Source: Norana najaformis (Eukaryota; Annelida; Clitellata; Crassiclitellata; Hormogastridae). Taken from it: DNA of 64,000 bases. A program made the translations under genes and the position numbers. Positions 62,406 to 64,000 of this stretch are shown piece after piece; the stretch's first letter is position 1, and each line of letters starts with the position of its first letter. The stretch spans positions 3,657,696 through 3,721,695 of the forward strand of contig OZ029922.1 in the NCBI GenBank assembly GCA_964023275.1, given 5' to 3'. The notes beneath the pieces are model-generated. The model saw only the letters and a list, made by a program, of their open reading frames with translations. It was not told the origin of the DNA and did not search any database.

Positions 62406-62799
62406 ATCTCTCCCTTTCACAAAGAGGACGAAGATTTCTCATTCAGCCTACGTAGGAAGGCATACCACGCAACCCAATTACTACCTTTCATAAACCCATA
62501 GGTGTATGATATGTAAATATGCTTATGTGTACTTTATAGCGACTGTACGGCCTTGACCCTACTCACTTTACAACGAATAATTCTAGTGAGCCAATTGACT
62601 TAAGGCCAGCTTAATTACAGGCCTAAAGCGAACTCGATCAATTATATAAATGCACTAGTCCCGACAATTTATGAGAGCACTGGAAATTAATGTACAAAAC
62701 GAATCTGCATTAATAGTGTGACATTATATAACTGATTTCGATGCATTTACTTACAGCAGCATTTTTACAATCTGTGCATTTAAAAAATAATATTAAATG

Positions 62800-62892
62800 C
62801 TTTGGTTTACTGAGCGCCTGTGAATAAGCTGGTTCCCGCGACTTAGCTTTCGTTGGGTGCTGTAGAAATCTCGAGATTACGATTACGATTTC
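62800..62892 (+). repeat. SINE family A 3' part
   Basis: Reads gtttactgagcgcctgtgaa, ataagctggttcccgcgact, tagctttcgttgggtgctgt and agaaatctcgagattacgat. Confidence 0.8.
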
Positions 62893-63249
62893 ATAATAAA
62901 AACGCGCGCGTGACATCAATAAATTAAGCTGCTAAGTAGAATAAGCATGCCACGTATAATAATTTTATATAATACATCTTTGCCACCAAAAGTATGAAAG
63001 CACACAAAACGCACAATTTCACAATTTTAATCAATGAATGTAGCAGTGGTCTGATACATTAGCCTTTAAAGTTATTGACACGATGAGTTCTAATTTCTAC
63101 TTAGCCTATAAAGCTGCTCATTCCTGGCGTTATTTACTCCGCTTACTTACTTTCTTTTGTGAAGTTGCGTGAAATGCGCTAAATGTTCTGAACGCCCCTT
63201 GTTTTCAAAACAAATACTTTGTTGCACAGTTTTAGCGAAAACAGAATAA

Positions 63250-64000
<751 letters not shown>

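Overview
This is nuclear DNA of an invertebrate animal. The genes are split into many short exons (often 40-200 bp) with GT/AG splice sites, the non-coding DNA is AT-rich, and it is crowded with tRNA-derived SINEs, miniature transposons and microsatellites. I cannot name the phylum from the sequence. The conserved genes are of metazoan type, and the open reading frames in the non-coding part are mostly microsatellites read as protein.

Layout, left to right. (1) About 0.2-6.45 kb, minus strand: the 5' ten exons of a tectonic-family gene (signal peptide, Thr-rich stalk, Cys-rich DUF1619-type ectodomain). It runs off the left edge. (2) 6.5-10.7 kb: a long TATG microsatellite, a CTGT microsatellite, SINEs and an inverted-repeat element. 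(3) 10.76-11.29 kb, minus: an intronless ZC2HC1-type double C2HC zinc-finger gene. (4) 12.9-13.85 kb, minus: two candidate exons of an unidentified single-pass membrane protein. (5) 14.29-32.91 kb, minus: a PHF14 orthologue in at least 22 exons, hosting several transposons in its introns. (6) 33.93-51.44 kb, plus: a KIAA1549/KIAA1549L-family single-pass mucin-like membrane protein in 14 exons. Its spliced reading frame closes exactly (4410 bp, 1469 aa). It is head-to-head with PHF14 across about 1 kb. (7) 51.4-57.2 kb: intergenic, repeat-derived. (8) 57.27-61.82 kb, minus: a complete PAQR3-type seven-transmembrane gene in 6 exons (325 aa). (9) 62-64 kb: repeats, and the first exon of an unidentified plus-strand gene at 63.29 kb.

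The genes do not form an operon or an obvious pathway. They are a ciliary transition-zone protein, a chromatin reader, a mucin-like receptor, a Golgi 7TM protein and small zinc-finger and membrane proteins. I predicted every multi-exon gene by hand from splice signals, reading phase and remembered family sequences. Intron phases agree at every junction listed except one gap in PHF14, where the exon for the first half of the last PHD finger was not found.

The most interesting non-genic content is a set of structurally intact non-autonomous transposons with target-site duplications: a piggyBac-type element with TTAA, a Tc1/mariner-type foldback with TA, and two hAT-type elements with 8-bp duplications. 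There are also several tRNA-SINE families, one of which appears to have seeded a minisatellite. I did not find evidence of a wholly novel gene system.
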